Origin: Streptomyces sp. 3214.6
Lineage (GTDB): Bacteria > Actinomycetota > Actinomycetes > Streptomycetales > Streptomycetaceae
Assembly: GCF_900129855.1 (NCBI RefSeq)
Contig: NZ_LT670819.1
Location: 5,766,001 to 5,830,000 of the forward strand
Reading direction: 5' to 3'
Length of the DNA stretch: 64,000 nucleotides
Part shown: positions 24,611 to 32,958 of the stretch, piece after piece
Layout: each line of letters begins with the position of its first letter
How positions within the stretch are numbered: position 1 is the first letter of the stretch
Translations under genes and position numbers: made by a program
Notes under the pieces: model-generated
The model's input: only the letters and a program-made list of their open reading frames with translations
Told to the model about the DNA's origin: nothing
Databases searched by the model: none

Positions 24611-25672
24611 GTGAAGAAGACCTCGACCCGCTTGGCCGACGGTCGTGAGCTGATCTACTACGACCAGCGGGACGACTTGGTGCGCGACGCGGTGGACAAG
24701 CGGCCGCTGGACCGCACGGTCACCACTTCGGAGGTACGACGGGACCCGCTCCTCGGCGATTCCATCGCCGTGGCCTCCCACCGGCAGGGGCGCACGTACC
24801 ACCCGCCGGCCGACGAGTGCCCGCTCTGCCCCTCGCAGGGCGACCGGCTGAGCGAGATCCCGGACTCGTCGTACGACGTCGTCGTCTTCGAGAACCGTTT
24901 CCCCTCCCTGGCCGGCGACTCCGGGCGCTGCGAAGTGGTCTGCTTCACCTCCGACCACAACGCGTCCTTCGCCGACCTCACCGAGGAGCAGGCGCGGCTC
25001 GTCCTCGACGCGTGGACGGACCGGACGTCCGAGCTGTCGCATCTGCCCTCCGTGGAACAGGTGTTCTGCTTCGAGAACCGTGGCGCGGAGATCGGTGTGA
25101 CCCTGGGTCACCCGCACGGGCAGATCTACGCCTACCCGTTCACCACGCCCCGCACCGCGCTGATGCTGCGTTCGGTCGCCGCGCACAAGGAGGCCACCGG
25201 CGGGGAGAACCTCTTCGATGCCGTCCTGGAGCGTGAACTCGCCGACGAGCGGGTCGTCCTGGAGGGTGAACACTGGGTCGCCTTCGTGCCGTACGCCGCC
25301 CACTGGCCGTACGAGGTGCACCTCTACCCCAAGCGCCGGGTGCCCGACCTGCTCGGCCTCGACGAGGACGCGCGCACAGAGTTCCCCAAGGTGTATCTGG
25401 AACTGTTGAGGCGCTTCGACCGGATCTTCGGCGAAGGTGAACCGGCCACGCCGTACATCGCCGCCTGGCACCAGGCGCCGTTCGGCGCGCTGGAGGAGTT
25501 CGAGGGCGTCAACCGGGACGACTTCGGGCTCCACCTCGAGCTTTTCACCATCCGCCGCACTTCCGGCAAGCTGAAGTTCCTCGCGGGCTCCGAATCCGGC
25601 ATGAACGTGTTCATCAACGACATCCGGCCGGAGGCCGCGGCACAGCGACTGCGAGAGGTAGCGAGTTCATGA
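24611..25672 (+). CDS. galT: Galactose-1-phosphate uridylyltransferase
   Basis: A 353-residue enzyme of the Leloir pathway that exchanges UMP between UDP-glucose and galactose-1-phosphate. Visible motifs are PADECPLCPSQGDR (zinc-type CPLC), FENRGAEIGVTLGHPHGQIYAYPF with the catalytic HPHGQ, and AHWPYEVHLYPKR. The start is GTG 24611. The stop overlaps galE (ATGA), making galT-galE-galK one operon, the order classic for Streptomyces. Confidence 0.95.
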   Translation: MKKTSTRLADGRELIYYDQRDDLVRDAVDKRPLDRTVTTSEVRRDPLLGDSIAVASHRQGRTYHPPADECPLCPSQGDRLSEIPDSSYDVVVFENRFPSLAGDSGRCEVVCFTSDHNASFADLTEEQARLVLDAWTDRTSELSHLPSVEQVFCFENRGAEIGVTLGHPHGQIYAYPFTTPRTALMLRSVAAHKEATGGENLFDAVLERELADERVVLEGEHWVAFVPYAAHWPYEVHLYPKRRVPDLLGLDEDARTEFPKVYLELLRRFDRIFGEGEPATPYIAAWHQAPFGALEEFEGVNRDDFGLHLELFTIRRTSGKLKFLAGSESGMNVFINDIRPEAAAQRLREVASS

Positions 25673-26649
25673 GCGGGAAGTACCTGGTCACCGGCGGCGC
25701 GGGGTACGTCGGCAGTGTCGTCGCCCAGCACCTGCTGGAGGCCGGCCACGAGGTCGTCGTCCTCGACAACCTCTCCACCGGCTTCCGCGAGGGCGTCCCG
25801 GCGGACGCCTCGTTCATCGAGGGTGACATCCGCGACGCCCGCAAGTGGCTCGACCCCTCCTTCGACGCCGTCCTCCACTTCGCCGCGTTCTCGCAGGTCG
25901 GCGAGTCCGTCGTCAAGCCCGAGAAGTACTGGGACAACAACGTCGGCGGCACCATGGCCCTGCTCGGCGCCATGCGCGAGGCGGGCGTGCGCAAGCTTGT
26001 CTTCTCCTCCACGGCCGCCACCTACGGCGAGCCGGAGCAGGTCCCGATCGTCGAGACCGCGCCCACGAAGCCGACCAACCCCTACGGCGCCTCCAAGCTC
26101 GCCGTCGACCACATGATCACCGGCGAGGCCACCGCGCACGGGCTCGGCGCCGTCTCCCTCCGGTACTTCAACGTGGCCGGCGCCTACGGCGCGCAGGGCG
26201 AACGGCACGACCCCGAGTCGCACCTCATCCCGCTCGTCCTCCAGGTCGCGCAGGGCCGCCGCGAGGCCATCTCCGTCTTCGGCGACGACTACCCGACCCC
26301 GGACGGCACCTGCATCCGCGACTACATCCACGTCGCCGACCTCGCCGAGGCCCACCTCCTCGCCGTCGCCGCCGCCAAGCCGGGCGAACACCTCATCTGC
26401 AACCTCGGCAACGGCAACGGCTTCTCCGTCCGCGAGGTCATCGAGACCGTCCGCCAGGTCACCGGCCACCCGATCCCCGAGGTCATGGCCCCGCGCCGCG
26501 GCGGCGACCCGGCCGTCCTGGTCGCCTCGGCGGCCACCGCCCGCGAGCAGCTGGGCTGGAACCCGTCCCGCGCGGATCTCGCGGGTATCGTCGCGGACGC
26601 GTGGGAGTTCGCGCAGCACATCGCAAGCAGTGCAGCAAGGGAGCGGTAG
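25669..26649 (+). CDS. galE: UDP-glucose 4-epimerase
   Basis: A 326-residue short-chain dehydrogenase-fold epimerase interconverting UDP-galactose and UDP-glucose. The NAD-binding GGAGYVGS lies at the N-terminus, the catalytic pair is Ser/Thr of SSTAATYG and YGASKLAVD (YxxxK), and RYFNVAGA and CIRDYIHVADLA are the usual epimerase blocks. ATG 25669 overlaps the galT stop; its own TAG overlaps the galK start. It is slightly shorter than the E. coli enzyme but complete. Confidence 0.95.
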   Translation: MSGKYLVTGGAGYVGSVVAQHLLEAGHEVVVLDNLSTGFREGVPADASFIEGDIRDARKWLDPSFDAVLHFAAFSQVGESVVKPEKYWDNNVGGTMALLGAMREAGVRKLVFSSTAATYGEPEQVPIVETAPTKPTNPYGASKLAVDHMITGEATAHGLGAVSLRYFNVAGAYGAQGERHDPESHLIPLVLQVAQGRREAISVFGDDYPTPDGTCIRDYIHVADLAEAHLLAVAAAKPGEHLICNLGNGNGFSVREVIETVRQVTGHPIPEVMAPRRGGDPAVLVASAATAREQLGWNPSRADLAGIVADAWEFAQHIASSAARER

Positions 26650-27806
26650 TGGGGGCACAGGAAGTGCGCGAGGGGTTCGTCCGGCTGTACGGGGCCGAAC
26701 CCGAAGGCGTCTGGGCGGCACCCGGCCGCGTCAACCTCATCGGTGAGCACACCGACTACAACGACGGCTTCGTGATGCCCTTCGCGCTGCCGCACCACGC
26801 CGTTGCGGCGGTCTCACGGCGCGAGGACGGCCTGCTGCGCCTGCACTCGGCCGACCTCGACACCGGCGTCGCCGAACTCCGCCTGGACGAGCTGACGCCC
26901 GAGTCCGACGACGCCTGGACGGCGTACCCGGCCGGCGTCGTCTGGGCGCTGCGCGAAGCCGGCCACGCCGTCACCGGCGCCGACATCCACCTGTCCTCGA
27001 CGGTCCCGTCGGGCGCGGGCCTGTCGTCCTCGGCGGCCCTGGAGGTCGTCGTCGCCCTCGCGCTCAACGACCTGTACGAGCTCGGGCTGCAGCGCTGGCA
27101 GCTGGCCCGCCTGTGCCAGCGCGCCGAGAACGTCTACGTCGGCGCCCCCACCGGCATCATGGACCAGACGGCGTCCGCGTGCTGCGAGGCCGGCCACGCG
27201 CTGTTCCTCGACACCCGCGACCTCTCCCAGAAGCAGATCCCCCTCGACCTGGCCGCCGAAGGACTGCGCCTGCTGGTCGTCGACACCCAGGTCACACACG
27301 CCCACAGCGGCGGCGAGTACGGCAAGCGCCGGGCGGGCTGCGAGAAGGGCGCCGCGCTGCTCGGCGTCGACGCCCTGCGGGACATCCCCTACGCCGACCT
27401 GGACGCGGCCCTGGCCCGGCTCGGCGACGAGGAGGAGGTGCGCCGCCTGGTCCGGCACGTGGTGACCGAGGACCAGCGGGTGGAGCAGGTCGTCGCCCTC
27501 CTGGAGTCGGGCGGCGACACCCGCGCCGTCGGCCCGGTCCTGACGGCCGGCCACGCCTCCCTGCGGGACGACTTCCAGGTGTCCTGCCCCGAGCTGGACC
27601 TCGTCGTCGACACCGCCCTTGCGAACGGCGCCCTCGGCGCGCGCATGACGGGCGGCGGCTTCGGCGGCTCGGCGATCGTCCTGGCCGAGGCGACCGACGT
27701 CGAAACCCTCACCAAGGCCGTCGAAGAGGCGTTCGCCGCCGCGGACTTCAAGGCGCCGAGGGTGTTCGAGGCGGTGCCCGCGGCGGGGGCACGACGCGTG
27801 AACTGA
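26649..27806 (+). CDS. galK: Galactokinase
   Basis: A 385-residue GHMP kinase that phosphorylates galactose at C1 with ATP. The galactokinase signature GRVNLIGEHTDYNDGFVMP, the ATP-binding LSSTVPSGAGLSSSAALEV and the C-terminal MTGGGFGGSAIVL are all present. GTG 26649 overlaps the stop of galE by one base. It is the last gene of the gal operon, followed by a strong terminator. Confidence 0.95.
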   Translation: MGAQEVREGFVRLYGAEPEGVWAAPGRVNLIGEHTDYNDGFVMPFALPHHAVAAVSRREDGLLRLHSADLDTGVAELRLDELTPESDDAWTAYPAGVVWALREAGHAVTGADIHLSSTVPSGAGLSSSAALEVVVALALNDLYELGLQRWQLARLCQRAENVYVGAPTGIMDQTASACCEAGHALFLDTRDLSQKQIPLDLAAEGLRLLVVDTQVTHAHSGGEYGKRRAGCEKGAALLGVDALRDIPYADLDAALARLGDEEEVRRLVRHVVTEDQRVEQVVALLESGGDTRAVGPVLTAGHASLRDDFQVSCPELDLVVDTALANGALGARMTGGGFGGSAIVLAEATDVETLTKAVEEAFAAADFKAPRVFEAVPAAGARRVN

Positions 27807-27817
27807 GCAGGCCCGGT

Positions 27818-27860
27818 GGGGCGGTGGGGGCACCCGTAAGGGTTTCGCCCCCACCGCCCC
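27818..27860. terminator. Terminator of the gal operon
   Basis: A 14-bp perfect stem (GGGGCGGTGGGGGC at 27818-27831 with GCCCCCACCGCCCC at 27847-27860) whose 15-base loop contains a further ACCC/GGGT pair, followed by TTCCCGTTTT. It lies between convergent galK and the GNAT gene. Confidence 0.85.
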
Positions 27861-27908
27861 TTCCCGTTTTCGGCCTCTCCCCGTTTCCGGCCCTTACCCG
27901 GGGTCGTC

Positions 27909-28364
27909 CTACCCGAGTCGCTTCGTCAGCGTGTACTCCGTGATGCCCGGCGGGTAGTCCTCGATCACGCACACCACGTCGTAGCCCTGCCGTCTGTAGA
28001 ACTCCGGCGCCTGGAAGTCCCAGGTCTCCAGGCGTACGCGGTCGCAGCCCCGTTCCTCGGCGGCGACGCGTTCCGCCTGCGCGAGGAGGCGGCTGCCCAG
28101 GCCCGTGCCCCGGTGCGGGGCGTCGACCCACAGATAGCTGACGTGCAGCCACGTCGTCCAGGTGTGGCCGACCAGACCGCCGGCGAGATCACCCCCGGGG
28201 CCGGTGGCCCACACATGGAGCGGCGACTCGCGCTCGGCCGGCGTGCCGCGCAGGGCGCGCAGTGTGGGGGAGGCCTCGGTATTGGTCTCCAGGAGCCGCG
28301 AACGGAGAAGATCGCGTCGGGTCCTGTCGACTTCTGTCTCAAGACGAAACATGCGGCTCACCAT
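27909..28364 (-). CDS. GNAT-family N-acetyltransferase
   Basis: A 151-residue acetyl-CoA-dependent transferase. The core GNAT motif A is VSYLWVDAPHRGTGLGSRLLAQAERVAAEERGC, with the R/Q-x-x-G-x-G/A acyl-CoA loop as RGTGLG, and motif B is FYRRQGYDVV. The substrate is unknown. The start may be ATG 28364 (MVSRMFRLE) or ATG 28352 (MFRLE); neither has a strong ribosome site. It is divergent from the LuxR-type gene at 28633. Confidence 0.82.
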   Translation of the reverse strand: MVSRMFRLETEVDRTRRDLLRSRLLETNTEASPTLRALRGTPAERESPLHVWATGPGGDLAGGLVGHTWTTWLHVSYLWVDAPHRGTGLGSRLLAQAERVAAEERGCDRVRLETWDFQAPEFYRRQGYDVVCVIEDYPPGITEYTLTKRLG

Positions 28365-28472
28365 AAACGCCGCGGCCAATCAGTTCTGCAATTTTCCTTC
28401 CCCTGTCAGCCCGCGGGCCTACCCTGTGAACAGCACCGGTGGGGGCCGGTGCCGATCAGGGGGCGAGACAGT

Positions 28473-28557
28473 CGGGTACGACGCCCGCGGTGGGGGTAGC
28501 AGTCTCTGCACGGCGGCGGCCGTGCGGTCCTGGCGCCCTCTTCGGGCGTCGTACCCG
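28473..28557 (+). other. Structured leader: 15-bp inverted repeat with nested hairpins
   Basis: CGGGTACGACGCCCG at 28473-28487 is the exact reverse complement of 28543-28557. The 55 bases between can form GCAG/CTGC (28499-28509) or GCACGGC/GCCGTGC (28508-28525), which share bases and exclude each other. The element ends 75 bases before the start of the LuxR-type gene and probably lies in its untranslated leader. Confidence 0.6.
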
Positions 28558-28632
28558 CGCAGGTCTCCGTTCTCCGTTTCCGGGCCTTGGGGTATCCCCT
28601 GCTCTGTCAAGGAGCTTGGGGAAGGGGGTTTC

Positions 28633-29400
28633 GTGGTTCGCATCCGAGTCCTGGTCGTCGACGACCACCGTATCTTCGCCGAGTCGCTCGCCGCGGCGCT
28701 GGCGGCCGAGCCCGACGTGGACGTGTCCGCGGCCGGCAGCGGCCCGGCGGCGCTGCGCAGCCTGGAGCGCGCGGCCGCCGAAGGGCGCCGGTACGACGTG
28801 CTGCTCGTCGACGCCGATCTGGGCGGCGCCCTGCCCGGCATACGGCCCGCGGTGCCCGTGCAGGAGGTGGGTGAGGACGGGCTCGTCGACGGGATCTCGC
28901 TGGTCGCGGGCGTGCGCACCGCCCAGCCGCACGTCCGGATCGTCGTCCTCGCCGAGAAGGACGACGCGCGCCGCGCGGCCCTCGCGCTGCAGGCCGGGGC
29001 GTCCGGCTGGGTGGCCAAGGACTGCTCGCTGTCGCGGCTGCTGACGGTCATCCGGGGCGTGCTGCGCGAGGAGACCCACCTCCCGCCCGCCCTGCTCACC
29101 GGCGTCCTGCGCGAGTTGACGGCCGCCCGCAAGCACCGCACCGAGAGCGAACGCCTGGTCGAGTCCCTCACGCCGAGGGAGCGCGAAGTGCTGCGCTGCA
29201 TGGTCGCCGGACTGGGCCGCAAGGCCGTCGCCGACCGCCTGTTCCTGTCCCCGCACACCGTCCGCACCCATATGCAGAACGTCCTCGGCAAACTCGGCGT
29301 CCACTCCACCCTCGCCGCGGTCGCCCTCGCCCGCCGGGCCGGCGTCGGACCCGTGGACCTAGCCGGGGATGTTGTCGAACGGGGCGGTCAACTGGCGTAG
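28633..29400 (+). CDS. LuxR-family response regulator
   Basis: A 255-residue protein. A receiver domain (VVRIRVLVVDDHRIFAESLAAAL, acceptor Asp in DVLLVDADLGG) is interrupted by a ~20-residue insertion (ALPGIRPAVPVQEVGEDG), then KDCSLSRLL, and a LuxR HTH (LTPREREVLRCMVAGLGRKAVADRLFLSPHTVRTHMQNVLGKLGV). GTG 28633 follows GAAGGGGG. No kinase is adjacent. The last 14 codons overlap the end of the convergent marR gene by 42 bases. The long, structured leader suggests post-transcriptional control. Confidence 0.85.
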   Translation: MVRIRVLVVDDHRIFAESLAAALAAEPDVDVSAAGSGPAALRSLERAAAEGRRYDVLLVDADLGGALPGIRPAVPVQEVGEDGLVDGISLVAGVRTAQPHVRIVVLAEKDDARRAALALQAGASGWVAKDCSLSRLLTVIRGVLREETHLPPALLTGVLRELTAARKHRTESERLVESLTPREREVLRCMVAGLGRKAVADRLFLSPHTVRTHMQNVLGKLGVHSTLAAVALARRAGVGPVDLAGDVVERGGQLA

Positions 29401-29856
29401 CAGGGCGGCCAGTTCGCCGCGCTGCGCGTGTGAGAGCTCGGCCAGGATCGCCCGCTCCTGGTCGAGCAGTCCGGCGAGCGCCTGATCGGCGCGGTCCTTG
29501 CCGTCGTCCGTGAGGCGGACCAGCACACCGCGCCGGTCGCTCGGGTCGGGCAGCCGCTCCACCAGGCCCTTCTTCGTGAGCCGGTCGATGCGGTTCGTCA
29601 TCGTGCCCGACGTGACGAGGGTCTGCGTGAGCAACTGCCCCGGCGAGAGCTGATACGGCGCACCCGCGCGCCTCAGCGCCGTCAGGACGTCGAACTCCCA
29701 GGGCTCCAGCTGGTGCTCGGAGAACGCCAGCCGACGGGCACGATCCAGGTGCCGGGCCAGTCTGCTCACCCGGCTGAGTACTTCCAGCGGCTCCACGTCG
29801 AGGTCCGGGCGCTCCCGGCGCCACGCTGCGACCAGCCGATCGACCTCGTCCTCCAT
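29359..29856 (-). CDS. MarR-family transcriptional regulator
   Basis: A 165-residue winged-helix regulator of the MarR/OhrR type: LEPWEFDVLTALRRAGAPYQLSPGQLLTQTLVTSGTMTNRIDRLTKKGLVERLPDPSDRRGVLVRLTDDG is the full DNA-binding core. Its divergent neighbour is a SAM-dependent methyltransferase, and the 119 bases between contain an elaborate palindromic repeat array. This is the classic arrangement of a MarR repressor with its target gene. The 3' end overlaps the convergent LuxR gene by 42 bases. Confidence 0.9.
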   Translation of the reverse strand: MEDEVDRLVAAWRRERPDLDVEPLEVLSRVSRLARHLDRARRLAFSEHQLEPWEFDVLTALRRAGAPYQLSPGQLLTQTLVTSGTMTNRIDRLTKKGLVERLPDPSDRRGVLVRLTDDGKDRADQALAGLLDQERAILAELSHAQRGELAALLRQLTAPFDNIPG

Positions 29857-29886
29857 GACGATCAGTGTAGTGGTTGTGTCGACATG

Positions 29887-29952
29887 AAGTCTCTTGATGT
29901 CGAGTCTCTTGATAGTAAGTCCCTTGAGATCAAGTCTCTTGACATCAAGAGA
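29887..29952. promoter_or_regulatory. MarR operator array: four 15-bp repeats and an 18-bp palindrome
   Basis: AAGTCTCTTGA-like units start at 29887, 29902, 29917 and 29932, an exact 15-base period (copy 2 begins GAG; copy 3 has CCC). The last merges with TCTCTTGACATCAAGAGA at 29935-29952, a perfect palindrome with a 2-base centre. The array lies between marR and the methyltransferase gene and should control both. Confidence 0.8.
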
Positions 29953-29975
29953 GATTGGGCGGGAAGGTATGAGGC

Positions 29976-30776
29976 ATGACGACGACCAACCCTTCCTGGG
30001 ACCCCGCCCAGTACCTGCGTCACGCCGGCCACCGCGCCCGCCCCTTCGCCGACCTCCTCGCCCGCGTCCCCGACCTGCCCGGCGACCCGCCCCGGATCGG
30101 GGACCTCGGCTGCGGCCCCGGCAATGTCACCGCCGTCCTCGCCGACCGCTGGCCCGCCGCCCGCATCACCGGCTACGACAACTCGCCCCAGATGCTCGCC
30201 GACGCGGCAGCGCACGCCGGCGCGGGCCTCGACTTCGCGTACGCCGACCTCGCTGTCTGGGCGCCGCAGGAGACGTACGACCTGCTCGTGTCCAACGCCG
30301 CCCTGCACTGGGTGCCCGGTCATCTCGACGCCTTCGCCGGCTGGCTGGACGGCCTCGCCCCCGGCGGCACGTTCGCCTTCCAGGTCCCCCACAACATCGA
30401 CGCGCCCCTGCACGCCCTCATGCGCGAACTCGGCGACACGCCCCGCTGGAAGGACCGCCTCGGCGACGTGCTGCGCCACGAGGACTCCGTGCACGCCCCC
30501 GCCGTCTACCTCGACCGCCTCGCCCGCCTCGGCTGCGAGACCGACGTCTGGACGACCACGTACTTCCACGTCCTCACCGGCGACGACCCCGTCCTCGACT
30601 GGGTCAAGGGCACCGGCCTGCGCCCCGCCCTCGACGCCCTCGCCGACGACCCCGAGGCCCGGGACGCCTTCGTCACCGAATACCGCGACCTGCTCCGCAC
30701 GGCCTACCCGAGCGCCGAGTACGGCACTGTCCTGCCGTTCCGCCGCCTGTTCGCGGTGGCGACGAAGAGCGCCTGA
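29976..30776 (+). CDS. tam: Trans-aconitate 2-methyltransferase-like enzyme
   Basis: A 266-residue class I SAM methyltransferase. Motif I is IGDLGCGPGNVTAVLADRWP, followed by GYDNSPQMLADA and VSNAALHWVPGH. YLRHAGHRARPFADLLARVP at the N-terminus and HVLTGDDPVLDWVKGTGLRP in the C-terminal part match the Tam family, which methylates trans-aconitate, an inhibitor of aconitase. ATG 29976 follows GGGAAGG. The MarR operator lies directly upstream, so expression is probably inducible by the MarR ligand. Confidence 0.85.
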   Translation: MTTTNPSWDPAQYLRHAGHRARPFADLLARVPDLPGDPPRIGDLGCGPGNVTAVLADRWPAARITGYDNSPQMLADAAAHAGAGLDFAYADLAVWAPQETYDLLVSNAALHWVPGHLDAFAGWLDGLAPGGTFAFQVPHNIDAPLHALMRELGDTPRWKDRLGDVLRHEDSVHAPAVYLDRLARLGCETDVWTTTYFHVLTGDDPVLDWVKGTGLRPALDALADDPEARDAFVTEYRDLLRTAYPSAEYGTVLPFRRLFAVATKSA

Positions 30777-30859
30777 GCCGGTGTTTGAACCGGGGTGCAC
30801 AAGGCCACTCGGGGTGGCATCGAAGTCGGATGTGGCGATGCTGCTGGGAGGGATACACG

Positions 30860-31033
30860 GTGGCGAAGGACCAGAAGGCCAAGGCCAAGAAGGAGCAGGT
30901 CAAGGGCAAGGCCAAGGAGGTGGTCGGCCGCGCGGCGGGCGACATGAGGATGGAGGCCAAGGGCCGCGCCGGCCAGTCGAAGGGCGACGCCCGCCAGGCC
31001 AAGGAGAAGGGGAAGGACGTCTTCAAGCACTGA
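30860..31033 (+). CDS. CsbD-family stress protein
   Basis: A 57-residue, highly charged Lys/Ala/Gly protein: KKEQVKGKAKEVVGRAAGD and AKGRAGQSKGDARQAKEKGKD are the CsbD repeat pattern. CsbD-like proteins are small hydrophilic general-stress proteins of unknown mechanism. GTG 30860 has GGGAGGGA upstream. It is followed by 12-base tandem repeats and a terminator. Confidence 0.85.
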   Translation: MAKDQKAKAKKEQVKGKAKEVVGRAAGDMRMEAKGRAGQSKGDARQAKEKGKDVFKH

Positions 31034-31043
31034 CAGTCCCGCC

Positions 31044-31088
31044 GAGAGCAGCACTGAGAGCAGCACTGAGAGCGGTACTGAGAGCGCT
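31044..31088 (+). repeat. 12-base tandem repeat after the CsbD gene
   Basis: GAGAGCAGCACT occurs exactly at 31044-31055 and 31056-31067, with a variant (GAGAGCGGTACT) at 31068-31079 and a partial fourth copy. The repeat starts 10 bases after the stop codon. A simple slippage repeat is the simplest explanation. Confidence 0.75.
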
Positions 31089-31117
31089 GATCGCGCTGGA
31101 TGACAGTAAGGCCGCCC

Positions 31118-31150
31118 GCGAGGCCGTCGCCGACAGGGCGACGGCCTCGC
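31118..31150. terminator. Terminator between csbD-like gene and tetR
   Basis: A 14-bp perfect stem (GCGAGGCCGTCGCC with GGCGACGGCCTCGC) with loop GACAG lies between the convergent CsbD and TetR genes. Confidence 0.85.
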
Positions 31151-31199
31151 GCCGTGCGTCCCTCAGGCGTGCGTCTCGCTGCCGTGCGGGCGGTGCGAG

Positions 31200-31886
31200 T
31201 TACGCCTTGCGGCGTCCTATCAGGTGCGGCTTGGCCTCCAGGCCGTCCAGGCCGTGCCAGGACAGGTTGACCAGGTGGGCCGCCACCTCCGCCTTCTTCG
31301 GGCGGCGCACGTCCAGCCACCACTGGCCGGTCAGGGCGACCATGCCGACCAGGGCCTGGGCGTAGAGGGGGGCCAGCTTCGGGTCGAAGCCGCGGTTCTT
31401 GAACTCGCGGCCCAGGATGTCCTCCACCTGGGTGGCGATGTCCGAGATCAGCGACGCGAAAGAGCCGGTGGACTGGGGGATGGGCGAGTCACGGACCAGG
31501 ATGCGGAAACCGTCCGTGTACTCCTCGATGTAGTCCAGGAGTGCGAACGCCGCCTGTTCGAGGAGCTCGCGCGGATGGCCCGCCGTCAACGACGACGTGA
31601 CCATGTCCAGCAGACGGCGCATCTCCCGGTCCACCACGACCGCGTACAGCCCCTCCTTGCCGCCGAAGTGCTCGTACACCACCGGCTTGGACACCCCGGC
31701 CTTCGCCGCGATCTCCTCCACCGACGTGCCCTCGAAGCCCTTCGCCGCGAACAGGGTGCGACCGATCTCCAGCAACTGCTGCCGACGCTCCGCCCCTGTC
31801 ATCCGGGTGCGTCGCGCGCGCCGCGGCTTCGCGTCACTGCTGGGACTGGAGGTACTGCTGGAGTCGGTCGCCACACCGTCAATCAT
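31200..31886 (-). CDS. TetR-family regulator of the desaturase operon
   Basis: A 228-residue TetR repressor. After a Ser/Arg-rich head, the HTH is RRQQLLEIGRTLFAAKGFEGTSVEEIAAKAGVSKPVVYEHFGGKEGLYAVVV (residues ~34-86), followed by an all-helical ligand domain. Its ATG overlaps the stop of the upstream desaturase gene by 4 bases, so it is second in the operon. Two tandem palindromes upstream of the desaturase are the probable operator, giving feedback control by a fatty acyl ligand, as for FadR/DesT-type regulators. The ligand is inference. Confidence 0.9.
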   Translation of the reverse strand: MIDGVATDSSSTSSPSSDAKPRRARRTRMTGAERRQQLLEIGRTLFAAKGFEGTSVEEIAAKAGVSKPVVYEHFGGKEGLYAVVVDREMRRLLDMVTSSLTAGHPRELLEQAAFALLDYIEEYTDGFRILVRDSPIPQSTGSFASLISDIATQVEDILGREFKNRGFDPKLAPLYAQALVGMVALTGQWWLDVRRPKKAEVAAHLVNLSWHGLDGLEAKPHLIGRRKA

Positions 31887-32893
31887 GCCGCCTCAGCGGT
31901 CGCCTTCCCCTGTCGGGAGCCGTCCTCACCCCTGTTGCGACGCGAATCGATACGCGAGCGTGACGGCCAGCGCACGTCGTACGCCCACCCGAGCATCTCG
32001 AACCACCGGATGAAGCGGGCGGAGGAGTCCACCTGCCCGCGCATCACGCCGTGCCGCGCCGACGTCGGGTCGGCGTGGTGCAGGTTGTGCCAGGACTCGC
32101 CGCACGACAGCACCGCCAGCCACCACACGTTGCCCGACCGGTCCCGCGACTTGAACGGCCGCTTGCCGACCGCGTGACAGATCGAGTTGATCGACCAGGT
32201 GACGTGGTGCAGCAGCGCCACCCGCACCAGCGAACCCCAGAAGAACGCCGTGAACGCGCCCCACCAGGACATCGTCACCAGTCCGCCCACCAGCGGCGGC
32301 AGCGCCAGCGACAGGATCGTCCAGAACACGAACTGCCGCGAGACCGCACGGATCGCCGGGTCCTTGATCAGATCCGGCGCGTACTTCTCCTGCGGCGTCT
32401 GCTCCTCGTCGAACATCCATGCGATATGCGCCCACCACAGGCCCTTCATCAGGGCGGGAACCGTCTCCCCGAACCGCCACGGCGAATGCGGGTCACCCTC
32501 CGCGTCGGAGAACTTGTGGTGCTTGCGGTGATCCGCCACCCAGCGCACCAGCGGCCCCTCCACCGCCATCGACCCCATGACCGCCAGCGCGATCCGCAGC
32601 GGCCGCTTCGCCTTGAACGAACCATGCGTGAAGTACCGGTGGAAGCCGATCGTGATGCCGTGGCACCCCAGGAAGTACATGAAGACCAGCAGGCCGATGT
32701 CCAGCCAGCTGACCCCCCAGCCCCACGCCAGTGGCACCGCCGCCAGCACCGCCAGGAACGGGACGATGATGAAGATCAGCAGCGAGATCTGCTCGATCGA
32801 ACGCTTCTGCTCGCCACCCAGCGTGGCCGAGGGGGTAGGGCTGCCGTCGGGTGCCTGGGAAGGGTCTTCGATCACGTTGGAGCCTGTGGTCAT
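31883..32893 (-). CDS. Acyl-CoA (delta-9 type) fatty acid desaturase
   Basis: A 336-residue membrane di-iron desaturase that introduces a double bond into a fatty acyl chain. The three histidine boxes are present: HRYFTH at residues 85-90, HRKHH at 122-126 and HNLHH in GESWHNLHHADPTSARHG. Four membrane segments flank them. ATG 32893 follows AGGGGA. The N-terminal ~35 residues are polar. It is co-transcribed with the TetR gene, and its promoter carries twin TACG...CGTA palindromes. It probably tunes membrane fluidity. Confidence 0.92.
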   Translation of the reverse strand: MTTGSNVIEDPSQAPDGSPTPSATLGGEQKRSIEQISLLIFIIVPFLAVLAAVPLAWGWGVSWLDIGLLVFMYFLGCHGITIGFHRYFTHGSFKAKRPLRIALAVMGSMAVEGPLVRWVADHRKHHKFSDAEGDPHSPWRFGETVPALMKGLWWAHIAWMFDEEQTPQEKYAPDLIKDPAIRAVSRQFVFWTILSLALPPLVGGLVTMSWWGAFTAFFWGSLVRVALLHHVTWSINSICHAVGKRPFKSRDRSGNVWWLAVLSCGESWHNLHHADPTSARHGVMRGQVDSSARFIRWFEMLGWAYDVRWPSRSRIDSRRNRGEDGSRQGKATAEAA

Positions 32894-32958
32894 GCGCGTC
32901 CCCTGGGGGGTCTGGGATTGAGGGAGATGCCGCACCGACGGAACCAAGGGCTGTTTCC

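Noticed and set aside
28633..29400. Partner response regulator for the kinase at 42683-43975
   Set aside because: It lies 13 kb away with many unrelated genes between; linkage is not evidence of pairing.
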